Of a stretch of DNA of 12,202 bases, positions 1-9,323 are shown one piece after another; the stretch's first letter is position 1; every line of letters begins with the position of its first letter. Under the pieces are notes generated by a model. That model did no database searches and had not been told where the DNA came from. It saw nothing but the letters and a program-made list of their open reading frames with translations. The stretch is from Moduliflexus sp964602655. Lineage in GTDB: Bacteria; Moduliflexota; Moduliflexia; Moduliflexales; Moduliflexaceae. Where the stretch lies: positions 1 to 12,202 of the forward strand of contig CAZRSF010000112.1 in assembly GCA_964602655.1 (NCBI GenBank), written 5' to 3'. The position numbers and the translations under genes were made by a program.

Positions 1-123
1 TCCGCGTAGAATGCGGCTTCTTGGACGCTCCGCGTCCCGTCTCGCCGCAGAGCGGAGGTTTTCGGGCATTCCACGCAGAGCGTGGAACGAGAACTTAACA
101 GCGACGCCCTGCCAGGGCGTCGC
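1..123. repeat. Cluster of short perfect palindromes
   Basis: Non-coding stretch packed with small inverted repeats: a 6-bp stem at 23-28/32-37, a 4-bp stem at 45-48/52-55 (CCGC-aga-GCGG), an 8-bp stem at 69-76/80-87 (TTCCACGC-aga-GCGTGGAA) and a 10-bp stem at 101-110/114-123 (GCGACGCCCT-gcc-AGGGCGTCGC). Every loop is 3 nt, and two of them are AGA. The uniform design suggests dispersed intergenic palindromic repeats rather than a terminator, as no T-run follows any stem. Short reading frames can be drawn through it, but they have no ribosome binding site and translate the palindromes, so I call no gene. The left boundary may lie outside the window. Confidence 0.7.
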
Positions 124-171
124 AAACATCAACGCTCGTATCAATAATTACAAAATTTGGTCACTGTTTAT

Positions 172-272
172 GTACCGGCGGACAGCCTTGTCCGCCGACA
201 CCGTAGCGAGCAAGCACCTGCTGGAGGTGTCTCCATGCGGCGTGTTCGACGAACAAGGCTGTTCGTCGGTAC
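172..272. repeat. REPIN-like element: two inverted hairpins with GTAC ends
   Basis: The 101-bp element begins GTACCG and ends CGGTAC. Each end is a 9-bp perfect hairpin with a 4-nt loop: 176-184/189-197 (CGGCGGACA, loop GCCT) and 247-255/260-268 (CGACGAACA, loop AGGC). The right end is the reverse complement of the left with a few transitions (C/T, G/A), most of them compensated within the stems, so base pairing appears to have been conserved. The spacer (198-246) holds a further small stem CACCT/AGGTG around 205-219. This matches the architecture of REP doublets (REPINs), which are non-autonomous repeats mobilised by a RAYT transposase. No RAYT gene is in the window. A second, shorter copy lies at 6127-6179. 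Confidence 0.7.
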
Positions 273-384
273 GTAAATAATGACAAAATTTGTTGACAAA
301 CCACGTAACCGGCAGTGTCATACATTGTGACGATCCTATGAATGTAACGGCATAAACCCATTTTTTCAACCGGCAGACGCGATT

Positions 385-1584
385 ATGGCCAATACGCAAC
401 ATCTTGACATACTTCAACAAGGCGGGAAAGCCTGGAACAGATGGCGGGAAACAGCGTCCGAACTCGAACCGGATCTCAGCGGCGCAAATTTGAAAGGCGC
501 AGACCTGCGAAATTTCGATTTACGTTGCGTCAATCTGATGGAAGCCAATCTGCGCGATGTGAAATTTCATTGGGCGTCGCTGCATCAGGCGCATTTGAGA
601 AAAGCCGATCTGAAAGGCGCAATGTTTGTCGAAACGGATTTGAGCAAAGCCAATTTCTGTTGGGCTGATCTGCGGGAAGCGTCGTTCAAGCGCGTCAATC
701 TCAGGAATGCCGATCTGAGTTGGGCGAATTTGAAAGATGCGTCGTTGCGGGAAGTCAATTTACAACAGGCCAATTTACGGAATACGGATTTCCGCTGCGC
801 GACATTACGCGAGGTGGATTTGAATCATGTGGATTTACGCGAAGCGTACCTGAGCAGCGCCGAATTTATTGATGTCAATCTGGAAGGGGCGGACTTGCGC
901 GAAGCTGACCTGCGGGGCGCGCATCTGCTGAAAGCCGTTTTGAAACATGCCGACCTTTCCGAATGCCATATCTACGGCATTTCTGCCTGGGAATTGACGA
1001 TAGACGACACTACGAATCAGCGCGACCTTGTCCTGACCGATTGGGACGAACCGACCGTGACGATTGACGGCTTCAATGTCGCGCAATTCATGTACCTGTT
1101 TCTGCATACGCCGCAAATTCCGAGTATTTTCGAGGCGGTCACGTCGCAAATCGTCCTGATTATCGGGCGCTTCGGAACGGAACGGAAAGCGGCGCTGGAC
1201 ACGTTGCGCGCAGCGTTGCGGGACAGGCATTATCTCCCGTTGCTGTTGGATTTCAAGAAACCGGATAGTCGAAATTTTCTGAGTATGCTGAAGATTTTAG
1301 GGCATGTCTCACGGTATATTCTTGCGGATTTTACTCAGCCTCAAACGATGCTTGACGCGGCGGAATATCTTGTGACGACCACACGTATTCCGTTTCTGCC
1401 GCTGCTTGCGGCTGAAGAACTTCAGGAACCGCCTCTGCTGCCGCGCCTTCGCGCTCAATATTCGAACATTCTTCCGACATTCATTTATGCGAATACTGCT
1501 GAACTGTCAGCCCTGTTCGATCAGCAGATTCTCTCCCCGCTTCAGGCGCGATTTCAAGCCGGACTATCCGTTTCCGGCGACTAA
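385..1584 (+). CDS. Pentapeptide-repeat protein with Rossmann-like C-terminal domain
   Basis: The 399-residue predicted cytoplasmic protein has no signal peptide or membrane segment. Residues 1-29 are a short amphipathic leader (HLDILQQGGKAWNRWRE) of the kind that precedes many bacterial pentapeptide solenoids, which supports this ATG although the RBS is weak. Residues about 30-197 are roughly 33 consecutive A(D/N)LXX repeats, expected to fold as a right-handed quadrilateral beta-helix. Residues about 200-240 are a linker ending in a hydrophobic patch (VAQFMYLFL). Residues about 253-345 form an alternating beta/alpha domain starting with IVLIIGRFGTERKAALDTL, followed by YLPLLLDF and YILADFT. 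I recognise this C-terminal module as recurrent in pentapeptide proteins; its fold resembles Rossmannoid or TIR-like domains, but no catalytic residues can be assigned and the function is unknown. The repeats could serve as a protein-interaction scaffold or DNA mimic. It stands alone, and its last 21 bp overlap the convergent small gene. Confidence 0.9.
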   Translation: MANTQHLDILQQGGKAWNRWRETASELEPDLSGANLKGADLRNFDLRCVNLMEANLRDVKFHWASLHQAHLRKADLKGAMFVETDLSKANFCWADLREASFKRVNLRNADLSWANLKDASLREVNLQQANLRNTDFRCATLREVDLNHVDLREAYLSSAEFIDVNLEGADLREADLRGAHLLKAVLKHADLSECHIYGISAWELTIDDTTNQRDLVLTDWDEPTVTIDGFNVAQFMYLFLHTPQIPSIFEAVTSQIVLIIGRFGTERKAALDTLRAALRDRHYLPLLLDFKKPDSRNFLSMLKILGHVSRYILADFTQPQTMLDAAEYLVTTTRIPFLPLLAAEELQEPPLLPRLRAQYSNILPTFIYANTAELSALFDQQILSPLQARFQAGLSVSGD

Positions 1585-1794
1585 TTTGCACAGTTCGGGC
1601 GTCATCCAGTGATGCGGTTTGCGCTTATGGTGGCAGAGGTGGTGTAAATACGTATTGAGAACCTCTGCCGGAGCAGGTTCTTCGAAAAGAATCGTCGTTG
1701 ATCCTGTGTGAATAATTTGAGACTGGGGCTGAACGCGTTCGTATGTCCCTTGTTCGATTGCAGCCATCCGAATCATCTCTGAATGCGTTTGCAT
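1564..1794 (-). CDS. Small His/Cys-rich hypothetical protein
   Basis: I do not recognise this 76-residue protein. The start is fixed by a GGAGGT Shine-Dalgarno (1801-1806) 6 nt before the ATG at 1794; a longer in-frame form to 1836 exists but lacks such a site. The N-terminal half is polar, and residues about 36-44 read TGSTTILFE. The second half carries a dense cluster, LHHLCHHKRKPHHW: six His and one Cys within 13 residues, with a second Cys near the C-terminus (ELCKLV). The spacing could bind a metal ion, but this is inference. It converges on the pentapeptide gene and overlaps its 3' end by 21 bp. No signal peptide or membrane helix is evident. Spurious translation is possible, but the strong RBS argues for a real gene. 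Confidence 0.55.
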   Translation of the reverse strand: MQTHSEMIRMAAIEQGTYERVQPQSQIIHTGSTTILFEEPAPAEVLNTYLHHLCHHKRKPHHWMTPELCKLVAGNG

Positions 1795-1971
1795 GTTGGA
1801 ACCTCCGTTGTCATGCGGGCGAATCACTCTCTTCATATACTTGAGACCGTATCAATTCGATCTGCGAACATTGCGTCGAATCCATGTTCACCCTCACCAA
1901 ATTTGAGTATATACATTTTTCGACACGTATGCAAGAAAAAAGATGCAACATGTCAGCCAATTTTCGTGCGC

Positions 1972-2006
1972 GGTTGACAAGACATCATTGCCGGTCAACC
2001 CCGGCA
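1972..2006. promoter_or_regulatory. Overlapping, mutually exclusive inverted repeats upstream of the LOG gene
   Basis: Two stems compete for the same bases. GGTTGAC (1972-1978) pairs with GTCAACC (1994-2000), and TGCCGG (1989-1994) pairs with CCGGCA (2001-2006), whose loop is TCAACC. They lie about 60-95 bp before the LOG start. They contain a TTGACA hexamer (1974-1979) and precede a TACAAT hexamer (2019-2024), but these two are too far apart to be one standard promoter. An operator or alternative RNA fold is possible. Role unproven. Confidence 0.35.
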
Positions 2007-2052
2007 TATCAATGGCGTTACAATACAAAAAATAAGAAGTGGCGTTTCTTCT

Positions 2053-2060
2053 GAGGAGGT
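2053..2060 (+). promoter_or_regulatory. Shine-Dalgarno that sets the LOG start
   Basis: GAGGAGGT lies 5 nt upstream of the ATG at 2066. An in-frame ATG at 2039 would add nine residues encoded across this site, so 2066 is the better start. Confidence 0.85.
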
Positions 2061-2065
2061 ACGAT

Positions 2066-2644
2066 ATGGCAACCATCGAGCGAATTTGTGTGTACTGCGG
2101 ATCGAATTCGGGTGCTCAGCCAGTATATCTTGAAATGGCTGCGGCTCTCGGAAAAGGGTTGGCCGAGCGTCGGATCGATATCGTGTATGGCGGCGCAAAC
2201 GTCGGACTGATGGGGGCGATGGCCGATGCCGCGCTGCTGCATGGCGGCAGAGTGATCGGCGTCATCCCGAAAAGCTTTGCCGATAAAGTCGCGCATACCG
2301 ATATTACGGAACTGCATATCGTGGAAACCATGCACGAACGCAAAACGCGCATGTTCGAGCTTGCCGACGCATTTATCGCGCTGCCTGGCGGCTTAGGAAC
2401 GATAGAGGAATTGTTCGAAGTGCTGACCTGGGCGCAGTTAGGTTTTCACGGCAAACCGTGCGGCCTGCTCAATATTTGCGGGTATTTCGACAAATTGCTG
2501 GGATTTCTCGATGATGCCGTCATGCAACTCTTTATCAAACCGGTTCACCGCGAGATGCTCCTGATGGCAGACACGCCGGACGCCTTGCTTGCCATGTTCG
2601 AACACTATTGCGCCCCGCATGTCGAAAAATGGATCGATCTGTAA
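2066..2644 (+). CDS. LOG-family (TIGR00730) nucleoside 5'-monophosphate phosphoribohydrolase
   Basis: The 192 residues match the usual length of short LOG proteins. The Rossmann-type fold is visible: CVYCGSNSG at residues 8-16, YGGANVGLMG at 41-50, ERKTRM at 91-96, and the signature PGGLGTIEE at 107-115. In characterised members the conserved Arg and the Glu residues of PGGxGTxxE bind and cleave the N-glycosidic bond of nucleoside monophosphates, releasing ribose 5-phosphate; plant and some bacterial members act on cytokinin ribotides, others on AMP. The substrate here cannot be told from sequence. It is predicted soluble and cytoplasmic. The gene stands alone, and its 3' end faces that of the MCP gene across an inverted repeat. 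It was once commonly mislabelled lysine decarboxylase, but the signature motif makes LOG the right family. Confidence 0.93.
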   Translation: MATIERICVYCGSNSGAQPVYLEMAAALGKGLAERRIDIVYGGANVGLMGAMADAALLHGGRVIGVIPKSFADKVAHTDITELHIVETMHERKTRMFELADAFIALPGGLGTIEELFEVLTWAQLGFHGKPCGLLNICGYFDKLLGFLDDAVMQLFIKPVHREMLLMADTPDALLAMFEHYCAPHVEKWIDL

Positions 2645-2650
2645 TTTGAA

Positions 2651-2755
2651 CAACAGTACGCGCTCATGCCCTGTTTCCTGTCCCCGCAAGCCCTGCTCTC
2701 AAACGTAGATGGATTGCGATGAACGGTGGCGTCGTGATATGAGTGCGTACTGTTG
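2651..2755. repeat. 17-bp inverted repeat with 71-nt loop between convergent genes
   Basis: The arm at 2651-2667 (CAACAGTACGCGCTCAT) is complementary to 2739-2755 with a single mismatch. The repeat starts 7 bp after the LOG stop codon and ends 60 bp before the MCP stop. The long loop and the absence of a T-run make a classic intrinsic terminator unlikely. It may be the terminal repeats of a tiny non-autonomous element, or a bidirectional RNA fold. No gene is seen in the loop. Confidence 0.6.
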
Positions 2756-2814
2756 ATACATTGTGGCTGTGTAAAAAATACGCAGATGTCTTCAGCGTTG
2801 ACAATCTTCCTGAA

Positions 2815-5469
2815 TCAGTTGTTATTGACGGGCAGAAGCCGTGCGTTTCCTTCTTCAGCATTGAGGCGGAAGCGGTCAACCGCATGCAGCAGTACGGCAG
2901 CTTGTGACGTGAGTTCGTTGGCGGTCAGATCGATCTGCTGGGAACTCCCTCTGTTCTTCTCAATCAGCGTATTGACGGTATTCGCATGCGTCATCGCCTG
3001 CTCGACAGTCTCTAATTGTTCCCCTGCCATGTTTTGTACCCGTGACGCCATCTCATTGATCTTCGTAATCGCCGCGTAAATGTCACTGGTATCTCCTTCT
3101 TGCGCCACTGTCGCAGCCGTAATCTGCTGCGCCATCGTATTGACCCCTTCCATCGCTGAAAAAATTCGGTTGCTGGTTGTCATCAATTGATGTAAGGCAT
3201 CGGCAATCATCGTCACTTCCGAGGAGGAATACTGAGAGCTTTCGCTGATTTTTCGGAGAGCTTTTTGCGCCTGATGCGTTCGTGTCATGCCATGTTCGAC
3301 GTTTGCAGCGCCTTCATGAACCGTCTGTGCCACTCTGGACGTATCTTGTTGAACGCTTTGCAGAATGACAGCAATGTCTTTTGTCGAGGCGTTCACGCCA
3401 TTGGCAAGATTTTTCATTTCCTCTGCCACGACTGCAAAGCCACGCCCATGGCCGCCGGCTTGCGCGGCGATAATCGAGGCGTTCAATGCCAGCAAAGAGG
3501 TGCGTTCGGTAATTTCGCGAATGACATCGAGAATCGTATCGACTTCACGAGAACGAGAGGCGAATTGGTTGATCGCATCTACGGCGATGGTCATCGTTTC
3601 CTGAATCATCTCCATGCTGCGCGTCACCTGTTCCACCGCCTGCTGCCCTTCAAGCGCGTCTTCGATTGCCGCGCGCGCGAATTCCTGAGATCGGTCGGTG
3701 CGTTCGACAATCTCTTCCAGTAAATGGCTGCTTTGTCCGATTAACGCCATCACGTCATGGGTATGTTGCGTCAAATGTGTCGTATTAGTCGCAATTTGCG
3801 TAATCGAGGTCGCCATCGTCGAGATCGAATTCATGGTATCCGTTACAAATGAAAATAACATCTCCATATTATGCGAAACGACTGATACGCTTCCTCCCGT
3901 AGCGTTCATACTTGAAGTCATCTCTTGCACGGAGGCATGGATATGATTGACAAGCTCAATATTCTGGCCGACGAAAGTGACAATCTCCGCTTCGGTCGCG
4001 CGGATTTGATTGGCGCTATGTTTGATTTGGGCGATCAGGGTGCGAAGTCCTTCAGTCATCGCCTGAATCGATCCCCCGAGCAGATCATCCTTCGAGCGCG
4101 GAGAAAGCTGTTTTGTCAGATCTCCTTGCGCAACAGTTTCCGCCATTGACGCCATCTCATTCAAATAATTCGACATCTTTTGCAGCGCATGTCCCAGGAC
4201 GTCCTGATCCGAGCGCGGTGTCACTCTGTAATGCAGATTGCCTGTGGCGATAGATTCGGAGGTCGCGGAAATCTCTCGGAAGGAATGCACCATTGCGCTC
4301 AAACTCTCGCCTAATTCACCAATTTCGCCATGAGATTCGAGCCGAATACCCTCCGCAAGATCGCCTTTTGCAAGCCGCTGCGCCTGGAGAGAAAGCGTCT
4401 TTATCGGTTTGACGATCATTGTCGCGATTCCCCATGAGGCAAGGGCAAAGAAACCCGATATGAGTACGCCGATTCCCCAAATCCAGTATTGAATGTCGCG
4501 CTGATTTTCCATGCCGGATAAGAGGATTTTTTGCTGCGCTTCGGCAATCGGCGCCGCCGGAAATCCGAAACATAACACGCCAAGCGACTCACCGGCAAAA
4601 GAGGTCAGCGGGGAGCAGCAGGCCAGATACGCTGTCCCGGCCAGTGAGATTTCACGATCCGTGTGTTCGGCAGAACGCATGCTTTCCGCATATAAATCGG
4701 CGTCTAAAGAAAATTCGGACGTGTCAACAGCAGCAGGAAGACCCGAAGAGGCAATTGGTACGCGGTCGAGAAAAATTGCGCTGGCATAGCCAGCAATCGC
4801 ATTCAGACGCTCCAATGGCTTATTGTCCCCATTCAATACTTTGCCGATCACGCAAATCGCCAGCGGTTCCTGAAAACCATTTCGAACAATGCTTGCGGCC
4901 ACAAGACTGAGCGCGCCTTTGCCGGCAATGTCGCGGTCGCCTAATCCCAGCACCTGCAAGCCAGTCGTGTCATGGCGCATGAAACTCGCCACGATCTGCG
5001 GGCTTGTTTCCTCCGCGTGTTCGATCAATCCGAGTATTTCCGGGGTAAATGTCCAGGATTGCAGGTAGTCTTGCACGGCAAATTCATTCAAATTTTGGGG
5101 AAACGACGCCTGCAACTGTCCTTTGAGGTTCAAGAGAAGCGCGACATCGAAATTATCTTTTTTCGCCGCGAATGTGAGTTCAGCATCCATTGCTCGAAGG
5201 CGATTCGCCTCGACATTCGCGATGAAAATCGGATTCTGGCAAAGATCGCCGATGCTGCGCTGGATATCCTCTTTAATCAGCACATTAAATGTTTGATGCG
5301 GCAAATTGAGCGTTTCGTACGTTCGAGTTGCCGTGTCTGCGGCAAATTTTTCGGCCTGGCTGGTAATATTTTTGCTAATTTTTTGAGAAATAATTGTCGC
5401 CAACGTCGCAATGCTCAACACAGCAATCGTGCAAAAACTCACGATCATATACGTTTTGATGCTCTTCAT
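2815..5469 (-). CDS. Methyl-accepting chemotaxis protein, Cache-like sensor, three HAMP modules
   Basis: This is an 884-residue inner-membrane chemoreceptor. A short cytoplasmic tail precedes TM1 (about residues 8-28). The periplasmic sensor spans about 30-327; its C-terminal half (ASAIFLDRVPIASS, then SPLTS...LGVLCFGFP) resembles the Cache_3/Cache_2 ligand-binding fold. TM2 is about 328-352. Three HAMP-like units follow: about 353-399 (KGDLAEGI), 400-437 (TGNLHYRV) and 438-480 (QGDLTKQL). The methyl-accepting coiled coil runs about 490-870, with the hairpin tip near 645-695 (LLALNASIIAAQAGGHGRGFAVVAEE split around residue 670). The tip departs from consensus: QTN is RTS, the Glu of AIEAA is Ile, and GEHG is GGHG. 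No CheR-tether pentapeptide ends the protein. No other che gene is nearby, so this is an orphan receptor; the ligand is unknown. No strong RBS precedes the start; a GAGGA lies 14 nt upstream. Confidence 0.95.
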   Translation of the reverse strand: MKSIKTYMIVSFCTIAVLSIATLATIISQKISKNITSQAEKFAADTATRTYETLNLPHQTFNVLIKEDIQRSIGDLCQNPIFIANVEANRLRAMDAELTFAAKKDNFDVALLLNLKGQLQASFPQNLNEFAVQDYLQSWTFTPEILGLIEHAEETSPQIVASFMRHDTTGLQVLGLGDRDIAGKGALSLVAASIVRNGFQEPLAICVIGKVLNGDNKPLERLNAIAGYASAIFLDRVPIASSGLPAAVDTSEFSLDADLYAESMRSAEHTDREISLAGTAYLACCSPLTSFAGESLGVLCFGFPAAPIAEAQQKILLSGMENQRDIQYWIWGIGVLISGFFALASWGIATMIVKPIKTLSLQAQRLAKGDLAEGIRLESHGEIGELGESLSAMVHSFREISATSESIATGNLHYRVTPRSDQDVLGHALQKMSNYLNEMASMAETVAQGDLTKQLSPRSKDDLLGGSIQAMTEGLRTLIAQIKHSANQIRATEAEIVTFVGQNIELVNHIHASVQEMTSSMNATGGSVSVVSHNMEMLFSFVTDTMNSISTMATSITQIATNTTHLTQHTHDVMALIGQSSHLLEEIVERTDRSQEFARAAIEDALEGQQAVEQVTRSMEMIQETMTIAVDAINQFASRSREVDTILDVIREITERTSLLALNASIIAAQAGGHGRGFAVVAEEMKNLANGVNASTKDIAVILQSVQQDTSRVAQTVHEGAANVEHGMTRTHQAQKALRKISESSQYSSSEVTMIADALHQLMTTSNRIFSAMEGVNTMAQQITAATVAQEGDTSDIYAAITKINEMASRVQNMAGEQLETVEQAMTHANTVNTLIEKNRGSSQQIDLTANELTSQAAVLLHAVDRFRLNAEEGNARLLPVNNN

Positions 5470-6126
5470 AGTGTTTATTGGTATCCTCGGTAAATCTCAG
5501 AATAATCACTGATGCTCCCCACTACACGTTCTTTATCTATACAGCATGACCGCTCACGCTGATCACGCCTGTTACGAAGCAAAGAACATGCCATCATTCG
5601 TCTTTCATTGATTAACGGGCTAAGATACACTTATTTAAGCCAGCCCGGAAAATAAGAGATTGGGACAGATGATCTCATAAATCAGTAAATAGCCTTCATA
5701 GCGGGGTAATCAATTTTGAGTCATTATGAGACAAAAGGTATCGTTTTGCGATAAGCCAGCCTATCATTCGACCGATTTACCGCGAACGCGATGACATACT
5801 CTACTCTGGCGAAACACAACAGAATAATATGAGCGCAGATGTTTTTAGCAAGAAGAATTTCGATTATTTTTCTGAGAGCATCCGCTCCTTGCCCTCTCCG
5901 ATTTATAGTAATGCCTGCAAAACAGTGTTCTCATTGCCAATATCGCATCCGTCAGCGAAAATTCCTGATATATCACCTCGTGTTTATGAGCAAACTCTCA
6001 GCGCATCCTTTCGTGAATCCTACCTATGTAGTTCTCAGAAAATTTTATTTGACAAACTTTCCCGCTTCTATGTAACGATATTCTGGAATTTGTCATCGTG
6101 TTCTTTCAAGATTGAAATGATGACGA
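5470..6126. other. Gene-poor intergenic region
   Basis: About 660 bp between the start of the MCP gene and the short REPIN-like copy. It is richer in A+T than the flanking genes. A 107-codon frame (5829-6152, +) and a 78-codon frame (5839-6075, +) exist but lack ribosome binding sites and any recognisable composition, and the former runs into the repeat. Promoters for the leftward MCP gene and the rightward ppdK gene must lie here or just after. A TTGACA at 6049-6054 is the best -35 match, but no good -10 is at the right distance. No RNA gene recognised. Confidence 0.5.
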
Positions 6127-6179
6127 GTAGCTGCGAACAGCCTTGTTCGTAGAGTGCTGACACGGCTGTCGGCATGTAC
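6127..6179. repeat. Short copy of the REPIN-like element
   Basis: Two hairpins separated by 2 nt: 6131-6139/6144-6152 (9 bp with one G·T pair, loop GCCT) and 6155-6162/6167-6174 (8 bp with one T·G pair, loop CGGC). The right border TGTAC matches the GTAC end of the 101-bp copy at 172-272, and the left border is GTAG. The CGAACAGCCTTGTTCG core is shared. It therefore appears to be the same element lacking the 49-nt spacer. Confidence 0.6.
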
Positions 6180-6219
6180 AACGGTCAACGACATCTTCGA
6201 AGAGCAAAAGTGCGTCACA

Positions 6220-6282
6220 GAAAGGAATCAATCTCCGATTCGGATGCTCTGTTCCTTTCACGAAGATTCGAACGAATCTTCG
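6220..6282 (+). promoter_or_regulatory. Two adjacent hairpins in the ppdK leader
   Basis: GAAAGGAA (6220-6227) pairs with TTCCTTTC (6252-6259), enclosing a smaller AATC-tcc-GATT stem. One base later comes a perfect palindrome, CGAAGATTCG-AA-CGAATCTTCG (6261-6282), ending 36 bp before the ppdK ATG. The second could be a dimeric-repressor operator or an RNA hairpin; its 2-nt loop is too tight for full RNA pairing, so some loop opening would be needed. No T-run follows, which argues against attenuation by intrinsic termination. Confidence 0.4.
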
Positions 6283-6305
6283 AATATCAACTGACATTGC
6301 AGTAT

Positions 6306-6313
6306 GGGGAGGT
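6306..6313 (+). promoter_or_regulatory. Shine-Dalgarno that sets the ppdK start
   Basis: GGGGAGGT lies 5 nt before the ATG at 6319. An upstream in-frame ATG at 6304 overlaps this site and would add only MGRFH, so it is rejected as the start. Confidence 0.9.
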
Positions 6314-6318
6314 TTCAC

Positions 6319-9048
<2,730 letters not shown>

Positions 9049-9072
9049 GCAGTAACCTTCCTGTCCATACCG

Positions 9073-9110
9073 CGCCCCGCGAAAGCCATTTCGCGGGGCG
9101 TTTTAGTTTT
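9073..9110 (+). terminator. Rho-independent terminator of ppdK
   Basis: A 12-bp perfect stem CGCCCCGCGAAA/TTTCGCGGGGCG (9073-9084/9089-9100) with loop GCCA is followed by TTTTAGTTTT. It starts 25 bp after the ppdK stop codon. Confidence 0.95.
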
Positions 9111-9125
9111 CTCGTCATTTTGTTT

Positions 9126-9312
9126 ACCGCAGAGACGCAGAGGAACGCAGAGTTTTTTTATATTAGAGTTGTTGCTTAATAACGGATGTGCCGAGAGATG
9201 AACCGTTCGCGGTGAGCCTGTCGAACCGCAATCTGTCCTTCGACAGGCTCAGGACGAACGGGGAACGCTTATTGAGCAACAAATCTATTGTTTTTCTCTG
9301 CGTCTCTGCGGT
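9126..9312. repeat. Triple nested palindromic element
   Basis: Three inverted repeats lie one inside another. Outer: 9126-9142/9296-9312, perfect over 17 bp (ACCGCAGAGACGCAGAG). Middle: 9169-9182/9269-9282, 14 bp with one mismatch. Inner: 9203-9225/9239-9261, 23 bp with three mismatches, containing GAGCCTGTCGAA and its complement. Their centres fall within about 13 bp of each other, so the region could form one long cruciform. The outer and inner sequences belong to types of intergenic palindromes I know to be common in environmental bacterial genomes. The frame 9188-9514 crossing it is not credited as a gene. Confidence 0.75.
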
Positions 9313-9323
9313 GAAAAATTCGT

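Noticed and set aside
1..123. CRISPR array
   Set aside because: The palindromes differ in sequence and there are no regularly sized spacers between identical repeats.
293..326. TTGACA (293-298) and TACATT (321-326) as the promoter of the pentapeptide gene
   Set aside because: The spacer is 22 bp, well outside the usual 16-18, and no better -10 is present.
11..420. Overlapping 66- to 90-codon frames on both strands
   Set aside because: They translate the palindromes and the REPIN-like element, lack ribosome binding sites and have no protein-like composition.
1974..2024. TTGACA (1974) with TACAAT (2019) as the LOG promoter
   Set aside because: The hexamers are about 39 bp apart; they cannot act as one standard sigma-70 promoter.
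5829..6152. A 107-codon frame in the MCP-ppdK gap
   Set aside because: No RBS, no recognisable motif, low-complexity Ser-rich composition, and its 3' end lies in the short REPIN-like repeat.
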